A stretch of DNA of 6,552 nt. It comes from an uncultured Collinsella sp. Its GTDB lineage: Bacteria; Actinomycetota; Coriobacteriia; Coriobacteriales; Coriobacteriaceae. Where the stretch lies: NCBI GenBank assembly GCA_934621885.1, contig CAKTUH010000024.1, positions 1 through 6,552 of the forward strand, written 5' to 3'. Below, in pieces: positions 1 through 5,532 of this stretch. Position 1 is the first letter of the stretch, and every line of letters starts with the position of its first letter. The notes under the pieces are model-generated. The model searched no databases. It saw only the letters and a list, made by a program, of their open reading frames with translations, and had not been told where the DNA came from. The position numbers were made by a program, and so were the translations under genes.

Positions 1-150
1 CTCTCGCACGTCAACGATGCCGGCTTCTGGATGTGCTCTTCGTTCCTCGAGATCGACGAGAAGACCACCCTCAAGTCCTGGACCATCATGGAGACGATCA
101 TCGGTCTTTCGGGCCTCGCCTGCGCCCTGGTGATCTCGTTCTTCGCCTAA
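1..150 (+). CDS. GntP-family gluconate/organic-acid permease, C-terminal fragment
   Basis: Only the last 49 codons are in the window; the reading frame is open from base 1 to the TAA at 148-150. The fragment begins LSHVNDAGFW and continues through a Trp-containing segment (KSWTIMETIIGL) into a final hydrophobic helix ending VISFFA. The HVND-x-GFW block followed by a 'tWtxmETii' block and a last membrane helix is the typical C-terminus of GntP-type inner-membrane permeases, which import gluconate or related organic acids by proton symport. The dehydratase gene starts 79 bp downstream on the same strand, with no terminator between, so the two are probably one operon. The exact substrate cannot be read from this fragment. 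The start lies outside the window. Confidence 0.85.
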   Translation, partial: LSHVNDAGFWMCSSFLEIDEKTTLKSWTIMETIIGLSGLACALVISFFA

Positions 151-229
151 TCGCAAGCCAGCGCTTCACATCAGCACGTCACATCAATCGATACCAAACC
201 AAGTAAGCCTTAAACCAAAGGAGTACACC

Positions 230-2008
230 ATGGACGAGAAGACCAAAGAGCAGATTCAGCAGGAGGCCGCCGATTTGGTCGCCAAGCTGCAGCCGCGTTC
301 CGGTAAGTTCCGCACCATCAGCCCCGAGATGGACCCGCTGCGTCTGGGTTCTGGCTGGACCATCGAGGACCTGGACAAGCCGCAGGTCATCATCGAGTCG
401 ACCTTTGGCGATTCGCACCCCGGTTCTGCTGGCCTTTTCGAGCTCGTCGAGGAGGTCCGTGCCGGTGTTGCCGAGGCTGGTGGCCACGGCGCCCGTTACT
501 TCTGCACCGATATCTGCGATGGCGAGGCCCAGGGCCACGACGGCATCAACTACTCGCTGCCTAGCCGTGACATGATCGCCAACATGATCGAGATTCACGC
601 CAAGGCCACCCCGTTCGACGCCGGCGTCTTCGTCGCCAGCTGCGATAAGGGCCTACCTGCGAACCTTATGGCAATGGGCCGTGTGAACATCCCCTCGATC
701 GTCGTCACCGGCGGCGTCATGGATGCCGGCCCCGACCTGCTGACCCTGGAGCAGCTCGGCGCCATCTCGGCCCGTTACGAGCGCGGCGAGATTTCCCGCG
801 AGGAGCTCGAGTTCGCCAAGCACAACGCCTGCCCCAGCTGCGGCGCCTGCTCCTTTATGGGTACCGCCTCGACCATGCAGGTTACCGCCGAGGCCCTGGG
901 CCTTATGCTCCCCGGCACGGCTCTGCTGCCCGCCACCAGCTCCGACCTGCGTGAGTTCGCCCGCGAGGCCGGCCGCCAGTCCGTGTGGCTCTCCGAGCAC
1001 AGCCTGTGCCCGCGCGACATCGTGACCAAGGAGTCCTTCGAGAACCTCATCATGGTCCACGGCGCCATCTCCGGCTCCACTAACTCGCTGCTGCACATCC
1101 CCGCGATCGCCCGCGAGTTTGGCATCGAGATGTCCGCCGACGACTTCGATCGCTTGCACCGTGGCGCCCACTACCTGCTCAACGTTCGTCCCGCAGGCGA
1201 GTGGCCGGCGCAGTTCTTCTACTATGCGGGCGGCGTGCCGCGCATCATGGAGGAGATCAAGTCGATGCTCCACCTCGACGTTATGACCGTCACCGGCAAG
1301 ACCCTCGGCGAGAATCTCGAGGACCTCAAGAACAACGGTTACTACGAGAAGTGCGGCCGCTACCTGGAGAAGTGGAACCTCAAGCGCGAGGACATCATTC
1401 GCCCGTTCGACCAGGCCTTCGGCACCGACGGCTCCATCGCCATCCTCCACGGCAACCTTGCCCCCGAGGGTGCGGTCGTCAAGCACACTGTCGTTCCGCG
1501 CGAGATGTTCCAGGCCACGCTTAAGGCTCGTCCGTTCGATTGCGAGGAGGACGCCATCCACGCCGTCCTGACGCACGAGGTCAAGCCCGGCGACGCCGTC
1601 ATCATTCGCTACGAGGGCCCCAAGGGTTCCGGCATGCCCGAGATGTTCTACACCACCGAGGCTATCGCCAGCGATCCCGAGCTGGGCGCGAGCATCGCCC
1701 TGATCACCGACGGTCGCTTCTCCGGCGCCTCCAAGGGCCCGGCTATCGGTCACGTTTCGCCCGAGGCTGCCGTGGGCGGCCCGATTGCCCTGATCGAGGA
1801 GGGCGACCTCATTCAGATCAACATCCCCGAGCGTTCGCTGTCCATCGTGGGCATCGCCGGCAAGGAGATGGAGCCGGCCGAGGTCGACGCCGTCCTGGCC
1901 GAGCGTCGCGCCGCTTGGAAGCCCAAGGCTAACCGCTATACCTCCGGCACGCTCAAGTTCTTTACCGAGCATGCAGTTTCCGCCATCCAGGGTGGCTACA
2001 TGGAGTAG
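230..2008 (+). CDS. IlvD/Edd-family Fe-S dehydratase, probable sugar-acid dehydratase
   Basis: This 592-residue protein has the usual length for the family, whose members remove water from dihydroxy- or aldonic acids using an Fe-S cluster and Mg2+. Visible landmarks are CDG at 96-98 leading into GHDGINYSLPSR, the signature CDKGLPANLMA at 138-148 (Mg/cluster region), CPSCGAC at 201-207, and ITDGRFSGAS at 492-501, whose Ser498 is the likely catalytic base. The position of the first cluster cysteine in [2Fe-2S] members (PCN) reads PGS at 64-66, like the E. coli IlvD [4Fe-4S] class. An AAAGGAG ribosome binding site at 217-223 lies six bases before the ATG and fixes the start. Family members act in valine/isoleucine synthesis (IlvD), the Entner-Doudoroff pathway (Edd) or aldonate catabolism. 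The adjacent GntP permease favours aldonate use, for example conversion to a 2-keto-3-deoxy acid. The substrate is inferred; a biosynthetic IlvD role is not excluded. Confidence 0.9.
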   Translation: MDEKTKEQIQQEAADLVAKLQPRSGKFRTISPEMDPLRLGSGWTIEDLDKPQVIIESTFGDSHPGSAGLFELVEEVRAGVAEAGGHGARYFCTDICDGEAQGHDGINYSLPSRDMIANMIEIHAKATPFDAGVFVASCDKGLPANLMAMGRVNIPSIVVTGGVMDAGPDLLTLEQLGAISARYERGEISREELEFAKHNACPSCGACSFMGTASTMQVTAEALGLMLPGTALLPATSSDLREFAREAGRQSVWLSEHSLCPRDIVTKESFENLIMVHGAISGSTNSLLHIPAIAREFGIEMSADDFDRLHRGAHYLLNVRPAGEWPAQFFYYAGGVPRIMEEIKSMLHLDVMTVTGKTLGENLEDLKNNGYYEKCGRYLEKWNLKREDIIRPFDQAFGTDGSIAILHGNLAPEGAVVKHTVVPREMFQATLKARPFDCEEDAIHAVLTHEVKPGDAVIIRYEGPKGSGMPEMFYTTEAIASDPELGASIALITDGRFSGASKGPAIGHVSPEAAVGGPIALIEEGDLIQINIPERSLSIVGIAGKEMEPAEVDAVLAERRAAWKPKANRYTSGTLKFFTEHAVSAIQGGYME

Positions 2009-2048
2009 CGCCCGGGCGCATCGAATTCTCCTCTCATAGATGCGTGGC

Positions 2049-2085
2049 AAAAGGCCCCGAGTTCTTACGAGCTCGGGGCCTTTTT
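2049..2085 (+). terminator. Intrinsic terminator of the permease-dehydratase operon
   Basis: A 12-pair stem (2053-2064 with 2069-2080, one G-U pair) closes a TTAC loop and is followed by five T residues. Four A residues precede the stem, so the structure could also stop transcription from the opposite strand. It lies 40 bp after the dehydratase stop, which marks the operon end. Confidence 0.93.
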
Positions 2086-2121
2086 CGTCTTGGTTGCGGA
2101 CGCATTGCCGGACGATAAGCA

Positions 2122-2235
2122 TTTGCGTCTGACTTTTGGCCGTACGAAAGCGTGATTTGCGTTGCATTTCCGTACGCAAATCAGACGAAAACCGTTTGCG
2201 TCTAGTTTAAAACCGTATGCAAACGATTTTCGTCT
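2122..2235. repeat. Cluster of imperfect direct and inverted repeats
   Basis: This gap between the convergent dehydratase and ATPase genes carries several related units. TTTGCGTCT begins both 2122 and 2195, and the 31-bp units starting there agree at about 21 positions. An inverted relative (TTTTCGTCTGATTTGCG on the minus strand) lies around 2175-2191. The clearest pair is AGACGAAAACCGTTTGC at 2183-2199 with its reverse complement at 2219-2235, 16 of 17 matching, around a 19-nt spacer. The CGTACG words at 2141 and 2171 also face each other. The hairpin at 2183-2235 lies just past the ATPase stop and might act as its terminator, but there is no good T-tract on that side. The origin is unknown. 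Confidence 0.7.
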
Positions 2236-2252
2236 TTTGGGCTGGGGCTTCT

Positions 2253-3344
2253 CTACAGCTCAGCCTCCAGTTCGGCTTTATGATCGTTGAGATAGTCGCG
2301 CATGTAGGGGATGGCGAACGACACCTTACCGTAAGAGGGTGCCTCAATAATCGATTCTCTGAGCAAGCGGCTGCGGATGGAGCTCACCTGCTGAGGCGTT
2401 TTGTTTAGGTCGTCGGCCACCATGCTGGTCGAACATGTTTGCCCCAACGATGCCATGCTCAACAGATAGGCGATACATGTGGGCGGAATGCGCTGCAGCG
2501 CGGGCTCAATCACCATGGCGCAGAAGCGTTCGCGTGCCGTCGCAATGCCACGCTCGGCCTCTTCTTCTCCAATAATCGTCGTATGCGCGCGTCTCGCTAG
2601 CTGCCATGCATAGTATCCAACGAGCTGAATCATAAAAGGATAGCCTTGCGTTGCCTCGGCAAGTTGGCTGGCGATGCCTGGTTTGAGCTCCATACCGGAT
2701 GTTTCGATGGTCTCTTCGAGGGAGTACGTCACCTCGGTAACAGCTACTGCCTTGAGATCAAAGGGGAGCGCGCGACGTAAAAACGTGAGTGTTTTGCCGT
2801 TGATGACGCTTTCGATCATCGAGGGTAGTCCTGCAAAAACGAAGGCAATATCAAGGTCTTCGCCGATAATCTGTTGAATTGCAATGGAGAGCGTTCGGAC
2901 CTCGTCGAGTTCGGCATCTTGGACCTCATCGAGGGTGATAAGCAGGCCGTTGCCATTTTTGGATATTGTCTGCCTTATCGCGTCGCGCAAAGAAGGGCCA
3001 ATTCGTTCGATGTCTATGCTACCGAGAGATATGCCGGCGACAGCGGGTTCGAATCTAGCGTGTTTGGCTTGAACCTTGGGCTGGAGCTGTTCAAGAATGC
3101 GCTGGCAGAGCCCTTCGGTTGCGACTTCCTTAATAACGGTCCAACCGCGATCTTGAGCAAGACGCGCGCACTCATCAAGGAGGACCGTTTTACCCGTTCC
3201 GCGGACACCGGCAATGCGCATCAGGCGCCCCGGTGCGCCGGGTCCATTGATGAGGCCCTCGTTGAACTCCTCGAGTACATCCTCGCGACCGATAATCATG
3301 GGAGGCGTTTTACCTGCCGTAGGTTTAAACGGATTTGTCTGCAT
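2253..3344 (-). CDS. AAA/Orc1-Cdc6-like ATPase with C-terminal winged helix
   Basis: The protein has 363 residues counted from the ATG at 3344. It carries a Walker A motif GVRGTGKT at 46-53, a Walker B motif LLITLDE at 134-140, a sensor-like FAGLP at 170-174 and a possible arginine finger at R190/R191. The last third (about 288-350) looks like a winged helix-turn-helix domain (DDLNKTPQQVSSIRSRLLRE). This architecture fits the AAA_16/Orc1-Cdc6-like group of ATP-driven DNA- or signal-related switches. There is no signal peptide or membrane segment, so it is cytoplasmic. A GTG nine bases upstream (3353) is in frame, but it overlaps the ribosome binding site that serves the ATG. The membrane-protein gene lies upstream on the same strand; the 113-bp gap holds seven 10-bp repeats that may control this gene. 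The family is clear, but the biological role is not recognised. Confidence 0.85.
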   Translation of the reverse strand: MQTNPFKPTAGKTPPMIIGREDVLEEFNEGLINGPGAPGRLMRIAGVRGTGKTVLLDECARLAQDRGWTVIKEVATEGLCQRILEQLQPKVQAKHARFEPAVAGISLGSIDIERIGPSLRDAIRQTISKNGNGLLITLDEVQDAELDEVRTLSIAIQQIIGEDLDIAFVFAGLPSMIESVINGKTLTFLRRALPFDLKAVAVTEVTYSLEETIETSGMELKPGIASQLAEATQGYPFMIQLVGYYAWQLARRAHTTIIGEEEAERGIATARERFCAMVIEPALQRIPPTCIAYLLSMASLGQTCSTSMVADDLNKTPQQVSSIRSRLLRESIIEAPSYGKVSFAIPYMRDYLNDHKAELEAEL

Positions 3345-3349
3345 ACGCG

Positions 3350-3357
3350 CCACCTCT
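3350..3357 (-). promoter_or_regulatory. Ribosome binding site that decides the ATPase start
   Basis: The minus strand reads AGAGGTGG, then CGCGT, then ATG at 3344. The AGAGG core is eight bases from that ATG, which is good spacing. The GTG at 3353 lies inside this site and has no comparable site of its own. Confidence 0.75.
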
Positions 3358-3363
3358 GCTCAA

Positions 3364-3433
3364 GTTATAGCAAGATATAGCAAAGTATAGCAACATATAG
3401 TAAAGTATAGCGAGATATAGCAACGTATAGCGC
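3364..3433. repeat. Seven tandem 10-bp repeats (TATAGCAA type) upstream of the ATPase gene
   Basis: Seven uninterrupted 10-bp units read on the plus strand as GTTATAGCAA, GATATAGCAA, AGTATAGCAA, CATATAGTAA, AGTATAGCGA, GATATAGCAA and CGTATAGCGC. All keep TATAG; the first two bases and the last three vary slightly. On the ATPase coding strand the unit is TTGCTATANN, giving several -10-like words such as TATACT. The array ends about 20 bp before the ATPase ATG, so it overlaps its promoter or leader. A 10-bp period puts each unit on nearly the same face of the helix, as expected for a multimeric protein binding site. Confidence 0.93.
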
Positions 3434-3457
3434 GGTTTGTGGGCTCTTGCGACTGCG

Positions 3458-4138
3458 CTACTCCCCAAACGCCATGTGGATAAAGCGTTTTGCGAACAGC
3501 TTATTGGCTACGTTGATGACGTGGCCCAGGAACAGTGCCGAGATAGCGGTGGTTACACCAAAGCCGCCCAGGTTGTGCATGAGCACGAGTGATAGGGCGA
3601 GGGATGCCGCGACGTGTGAGCAGTCGAATACGACCTTAACATCGCCAAAGCGACGCTTGAGCTTTTCGGCAATTACCTGCACCAGGCCATCCGGCGCGTT
3701 GGGCACGACGCCCATATTGACCACCAGGCTTACGCCAAACGCGGTGACGGCAAGCGAAAGCAGCATAGTCGCGACCTGCGCGGGGAGTGCGGTGGGGTGC
3801 AGAGGATTGACTGCCATAAAGAAGTCGGTGAAGCCGCCGATAAGCGTGGAGAAAAAGAGCTCGAGCAGAATGCGCGGCTGGAACTCACGGCGAAGAATAG
3901 CCAATTGGGCTGCAATGTAAGCGACGTAGGTCACGGTGATCCAAAAACCGAGCGTCTTGCCAGTGAGCATGGACAGGGTCGTGGCAAAGCAGGTGAGGGC
4001 GGCCACGCCAAGGCCCGATGCCGTCTGGAGGCTCATGCCGAGGGCCAAAATGGCAACGCCGACCAGATACATGAGCATCCTGGTCGCGGTGTGGCACCAA
4101 TCGATGTTCTCGCCATTCATTACAATGAGCGGTCGCAT
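3458..4138 (-). CDS. YczE/YitT-like integral membrane protein
   Basis: The 226-residue protein is strongly hydrophobic, with about six predicted membrane segments near 21-43, 63-82, 90-110, 122-142, 170-188 and 193-212. Short loops include TASGLGVAA after the first segment and NMGVVPNAPDGLVQVIAEKL before the fifth. The overall length, the Gly-rich turn after helix 1 and the 'PxDGL' loop resemble the YczE/YyaS/YitT group of uncharacterised inner-membrane proteins, some of which are thought to be small-molecule transporters. The ATG at 4138 is chosen because AAAGGA lies ten bases before it. An in-frame TTG at 4222 would put the start inside a hairpin and lacks a ribosome binding site. A roughly 260-base structured leader precedes the gene, and the ATPase gene follows on the same strand without a visible terminator. 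Family membership is likely; the substrate is unknown. Confidence 0.75.
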   Translation of the reverse strand: MRPLIVMNGENIDWCHTATRMLMYLVGVAILALGMSLQTASGLGVAALTCFATTLSMLTGKTLGFWITVTYVAYIAAQLAILRREFQPRILLELFFSTLIGGFTDFFMAVNPLHPTALPAQVATMLLSLAVTAFGVSLVVNMGVVPNAPDGLVQVIAEKLKRRFGDVKVVFDCSHVAASLALSLVLMHNLGGFGVTTAISALFLGHVINVANKLFAKRFIHMAFGE

Positions 4139-4148
4139 ACTGCTGCCG

Positions 4149-4166
4149 TCCTTTCGGTTGTAAGGA
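4149..4166 (-). promoter_or_regulatory. Hairpin that can hide the ribosome binding site of the membrane-protein gene
   Basis: On the minus strand TCCTT, an 8-base loop ACAACCGA, and AAGGA form a 5-pair hairpin. GCC and GGC just outside can add pairs. The AAGGA arm is the ribosome binding site of the gene starting at 4138, so folding would block translation initiation. It sits immediately after a larger leader hairpin, an arrangement typical of translational control. Confidence 0.6.
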
Positions 4167-4172
4167 GTTAGG

Positions 4173-4246
4173 CTGACCTGGGCCGGCGCGAAGAGGGTTA
4201 TCGGAGGCACTGCTTTTAGCAAGCAGAAGAGCCGGCCCCTGGTCAG
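4173..4246 (-). ncRNA. Long hairpin in the leader of the membrane-protein gene
   Basis: The outer arms are CTGACC plus GGGCCGGC at 4246-4231 and GCCGGCCC plus GGTCAG at 4187-4173 (minus-strand reading), about 14 pairs with a small internal bulge. Inside it a second hairpin, CTGCTT-GCTAA-AAGCAG, lies at 4226-4210. The rest of the internal region is unpaired by eye. There is no T-tract, so it is not an ordinary terminator. I do not recognise a known riboswitch, T-box or tRNA. Confidence 0.55.
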
Positions 4247-4259
4247 TCATGTGGGAATG

Positions 4260-4298
4260 CCTTGCGTTGCCGGAATGGGACTGAAGGGCTTGGCAAGG
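4260..4298 (-). other. Minor inverted repeat in the leader
   Basis: CCTTGC at 4260-4265 faces GCAAGG at 4293-4298, and TTGCC/GGCAA offers an alternative register inside. It is weaker than the flanking hairpins but continues the structured run of the leader. Confidence 0.35.
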
Positions 4299-4320
4299 CG
4301 GGAGGAAAGCAAAGAGGCTG

Positions 4321-4376
4321 CGTGCACATCAAGATGCCAAGATGGTAGGGTGCGTCTTAGCATCTTGATGCGCACG
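4321..4376 (-). other. Long inverted repeat at the 5' end of the predicted leader
   Basis: CGTGCACATCAAGATGC (4321-4337) and GCATCTTGATGCGCACG (4360-4376) pair at 16 of 17 positions. Inside, AAGATG and CGTCTT add six more pairs (one G-U) around an 8-base loop. If transcription starts near 4398 on the minus strand, this is the first structure of the messenger. There is no T-tract beside it. Confidence 0.65.
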
Positions 4377-4379
4377 CTT

Positions 4380-4397
4380 AACGAAATCGGTTTCGTT
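4380..4397. promoter_or_regulatory. Operator-like palindrome 1, beside the membrane-protein promoter
   Basis: AACGAAATCGGTTTCGTT has 7-base arms and a CG at its centre, the style of LacI-family operators. It begins seven bases past a minus-strand -10 box (TATACT, 4410-4405), the position where a bound repressor would block transcription. Its 16-bp core is identical, in inverted orientation, to the core at 4507-4522. Confidence 0.65.
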
Positions 4398-4404
4398 GCT
4401 GCCT

Positions 4405-4432
4405 AGTATACTCAACCACAAAAATTTGCAAA
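4405..4432 (-). promoter_or_regulatory. Candidate promoter for the membrane-protein gene
   Basis: TATACT at 4410-4405 on the minus strand is a near-consensus -10 box. The best -35 match is TTTGCA, 16 bases upstream (4432-4427), which is weak. The surrounding DNA is AT-rich. The predicted start near 4398 would give a leader of about 260 bases. Confidence 0.45.
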
Positions 4433-4450
4433 TATAAATTTGAAAGAAAA

Positions 4451-4464
4451 GGTGAACGTTCACC
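4451..4464. promoter_or_regulatory. Operator-like palindrome 2, between the divergent promoters
   Basis: GGTGAACGTTCACC is a perfect 14-bp palindrome with a central CG. It differs in sequence from the two flanking operators, so it probably binds another regulator. It ends 23 bases before the plus-strand -10 candidate, covering or adjoining its poor -35 region, a place where activators often sit. Confidence 0.55.
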
Positions 4465-4487
4465 TAAATGAAACAACTCATTAGTTG

Positions 4488-4493
4488 TATGAT
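4488..4493 (+). promoter_or_regulatory. Candidate -10 box for the HIT gene
   Basis: TATGAT stands six bases before palindrome 3. No good -35 hexamer lies 16-18 bases upstream. A small inverted repeat (ACAACT/AGTTGT, 4473-4488) overlaps its upstream edge. Transcription would begin near 4500, giving a leader of about 130 bases. Confidence 0.4.
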
Positions 4494-4499
4494 GGCGAA

Positions 4500-4529
4500 A
4501 GTTGATACGAAACCGATTTCGTATCAACT
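4500..4529. promoter_or_regulatory. Operator-like palindrome 3, beside the HIT promoter
   Basis: This 30-bp palindrome has perfect 13-base arms (AGTTGATACGAAA and its complement) around CCGA. The core at 4507-4522 matches palindrome 1 exactly in inverted orientation. The two centres are 126 bp apart, close to twelve helical turns, so one protein could bind both and loop the DNA. It directly follows the TATGAT box. A further short palindrome, ACGCATGCGT, adjoins it at 4530-4539. Confidence 0.7.
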
Positions 4530-4560
4530 ACGCATGCGTTGTCTCTATCCGTATTTGGGT

Positions 4561-4583
4561 GGTGCAAACAGGGGGATTGCACC
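4561..4583 (+). other. Small hairpin in the HIT leader
   Basis: GGTGCAA and TTGCACC form a perfect 7-pair stem around a G-rich 9-base loop (ACAGGGGGA). It lies 37 bases before the HIT ribosome binding site and does not cover it. Confidence 0.45.
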
Positions 4584-4630
4584 TGCTAAAAATAGCGACA
4601 TTCATTTTTGTCCAGATCGAAAGGACCATC

Positions 4631-5065
4631 ATGGAACAGCACAACGATTGCTCGTATTGCATGTGCGGGACCGATAATACGCTCGTCGATGCTTTTGGCA
4701 TCCCCATGCTCGACCTGCCCGCCAGCAAGCTCATCCTGTTTAAGGAGCAGAGCCACAAGGGCCGTGTGATCGTTGCCTCCAAGCAGCATGTCGACGACAT
4801 TTCTTGCATGTCCGAGGAAGACGCGGCTGCCTTTATGGCCGACGTCCGTCACGTTGCCGCCGCGCTGCACAAGGCGTTCAACCCCGACAAGATCAACTTT
4901 GGCGCCTACGGCGACACTATGCATCACCTGCATGTCCACATCGTCCCTAAGTACAAGGATGATTCGTTTGAGTTCGGCGACGTGTTTGCCATGAACCCCG
5001 GTCGCGTCACGCTCGAGCCGGCTCAGTACGACGAGATCGCCCAGGCAATCATCGCCAACCTGTAA
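4631..5065 (+). CDS. HIT-family nucleotide hydrolase
   Basis: The 144-residue protein has the histidine-triad motif H99-L-H101-V-H103-I-V-P, preceded by the conserved INFGAYGD segment (88-95). The family hydrolyses nucleoside phosphoramidates, AMP-lysine-type conjugates or dinucleotides, with the middle histidine of the triad as nucleophile. A CSYCMC cluster at 7-12 could bind zinc, as in many bacterial HIT proteins. It is a cytoplasmic single-domain protein of normal length. The ATG at 4631 is chosen because AAAGGA at 4620-4625 lies five bases before it and the N-terminal 'CxxC' region starts there. Longer in-frame starts would read through the operator and leader. It is transcribed away from the membrane-protein gene and probably shares its control region. 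Confidence 0.92.
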   Translation: MEQHNDCSYCMCGTDNTLVDAFGIPMLDLPASKLILFKEQSHKGRVIVASKQHVDDISCMSEEDAAAFMADVRHVAAALHKAFNPDKINFGAYGDTMHHLHVHIVPKYKDDSFEFGDVFAMNPGRVTLEPAQYDEIAQAIIANL

Positions 5066-5086
5066 GAAGCCTTTATCCCTCTTGTA

Positions 5087-5153
5087 AGTTGCGGTGAAAT
5101 GCGGACTGTTTTACGGCCCAGGCGGCGCAAACAGTCCGCATTTCACCGCAACT
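5087..5153. repeat. Palindromic intergenic element, copy 1
   Basis: Two perfect 25-bp arms (5087-5111 and 5129-5153) surround a 17-base loop. The arms begin AAGTTGCGGTGAAAT, then GCGGACTGTT. Short outer pairing (CCTC/GAGG) may extend it. It begins 22 bases after the HIT stop codon. It lacks a T-tract, so it is not a standard terminator, though it might limit RNA decay or transcription. Related copies are at 5417-5485 and 6257-6337. Confidence 0.93.
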
Positions 5154-5190
5154 GCTGGAGGATGGGCACGGCAGCGGAGAGTAGCCAAAA

Positions 5191-5392
5191 TGGCTCCATC
5201 CCAAATTAGCTGGTTTTGCAAAAGTAAGGCGGATTACGGGGCTGATTCGGTTGTGCCCAACCATAGGCGAAGTAGCGAAAATAAAACCGCAGGTAGAAGA
5301 CTTGTCGAAATTCGATAATTGCCGGTATGGATGGGGGTTCTTGATTTAGCCCCGTAATCCGGGGTAGTTTTGAAATGAAGCTAATTTAGCCA
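5191..5392. repeat. About 200-bp inverted-repeat element, MITE-like
   Basis: Two blocks of perfect inverted repeat face each other: AAATTAGCT (5203-5211) with AGCTAATTT (5379-5387), and GGATTACGGGGCT (5231-5243) with AGCCCCGTAATCC (5348-5360). The DNA between the blocks is also partly alike (19 and 18 bases), and TGGCT/AGCCA extends the ends. The 104-base middle has no open frame of note and contains the 11-bp palindrome-like TCGAAATTCGA. The layout resembles a small non-autonomous element with terminal inverted repeats. No target duplication was identified, and it may instead be a large RNA fold. Confidence 0.6.
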
Positions 5393-5416
5393 CAGCAAAT
5401 AATTCGTTTTCGGAGC

Positions 5417-5485
5417 AAGTTGCGGTGGAATAGTCCCTGTATTTGCTGCTAAAGGCTAATGGCAGGAACTATTTCACCGCAACTT
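5417..5485. repeat. Palindromic intergenic element, copy 2
   Basis: Arms of 23 bp (5417-5439 and 5463-5485) pair with one G-T and one C-A discrepancy around a 23-base loop. The outer part AAGTTGCGGTG matches copies 1 and 3; the inner part (AATAGTCCCTG) has diverged. It lies about 70 bp upstream of the GntR-family start, so it could affect that gene's promoter region. Confidence 0.9.
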
Positions 5486-5532
5486 ATGGGGGGCGGGGGA
5501 TGCGATAGTATTACGGGGTGGTATTCGACTAA

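Noticed and set aside
653..2179. A 508-codon open frame on the minus strand opposite the dehydratase
   Set aside because: It is an antisense frame kept open by GC-rich codons of the real gene, has a low-complexity Gly/Ala/Leu-rich translation with no family features, and runs through the operon terminator.
2874..3380. A 168-codon plus-strand frame opposite the ATPase gene
   Set aside because: It overlaps clear Walker A and B coding sequence on the other strand, has no recognisable domain, and has no ribosome binding site.
4139..4187. Resemblance of the minus strand (CCAGGTCAG ... GGCAGCAG) to SRP RNA
   Set aside because: Only two short words match. The conserved SRP loop and spacing are missing, and the segment is explained as the leader and ribosome binding site of the membrane-protein gene.
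4139..4222. A 28-residue N-terminal extension of the membrane protein from a TTG at 4222
   Set aside because: The TTG lies within a hairpin and has no ribosome binding site, whereas the ATG at 4138 has AAAGGA upstream. The extension is not hydrophobic and adds no family feature.
4502..4630. A 43-residue extension of the HIT protein
   Set aside because: It would translate the operator palindrome and leader hairpin. The ATG at 4631 has a well-spaced AAAGGA and begins the typical HIT N-terminus.
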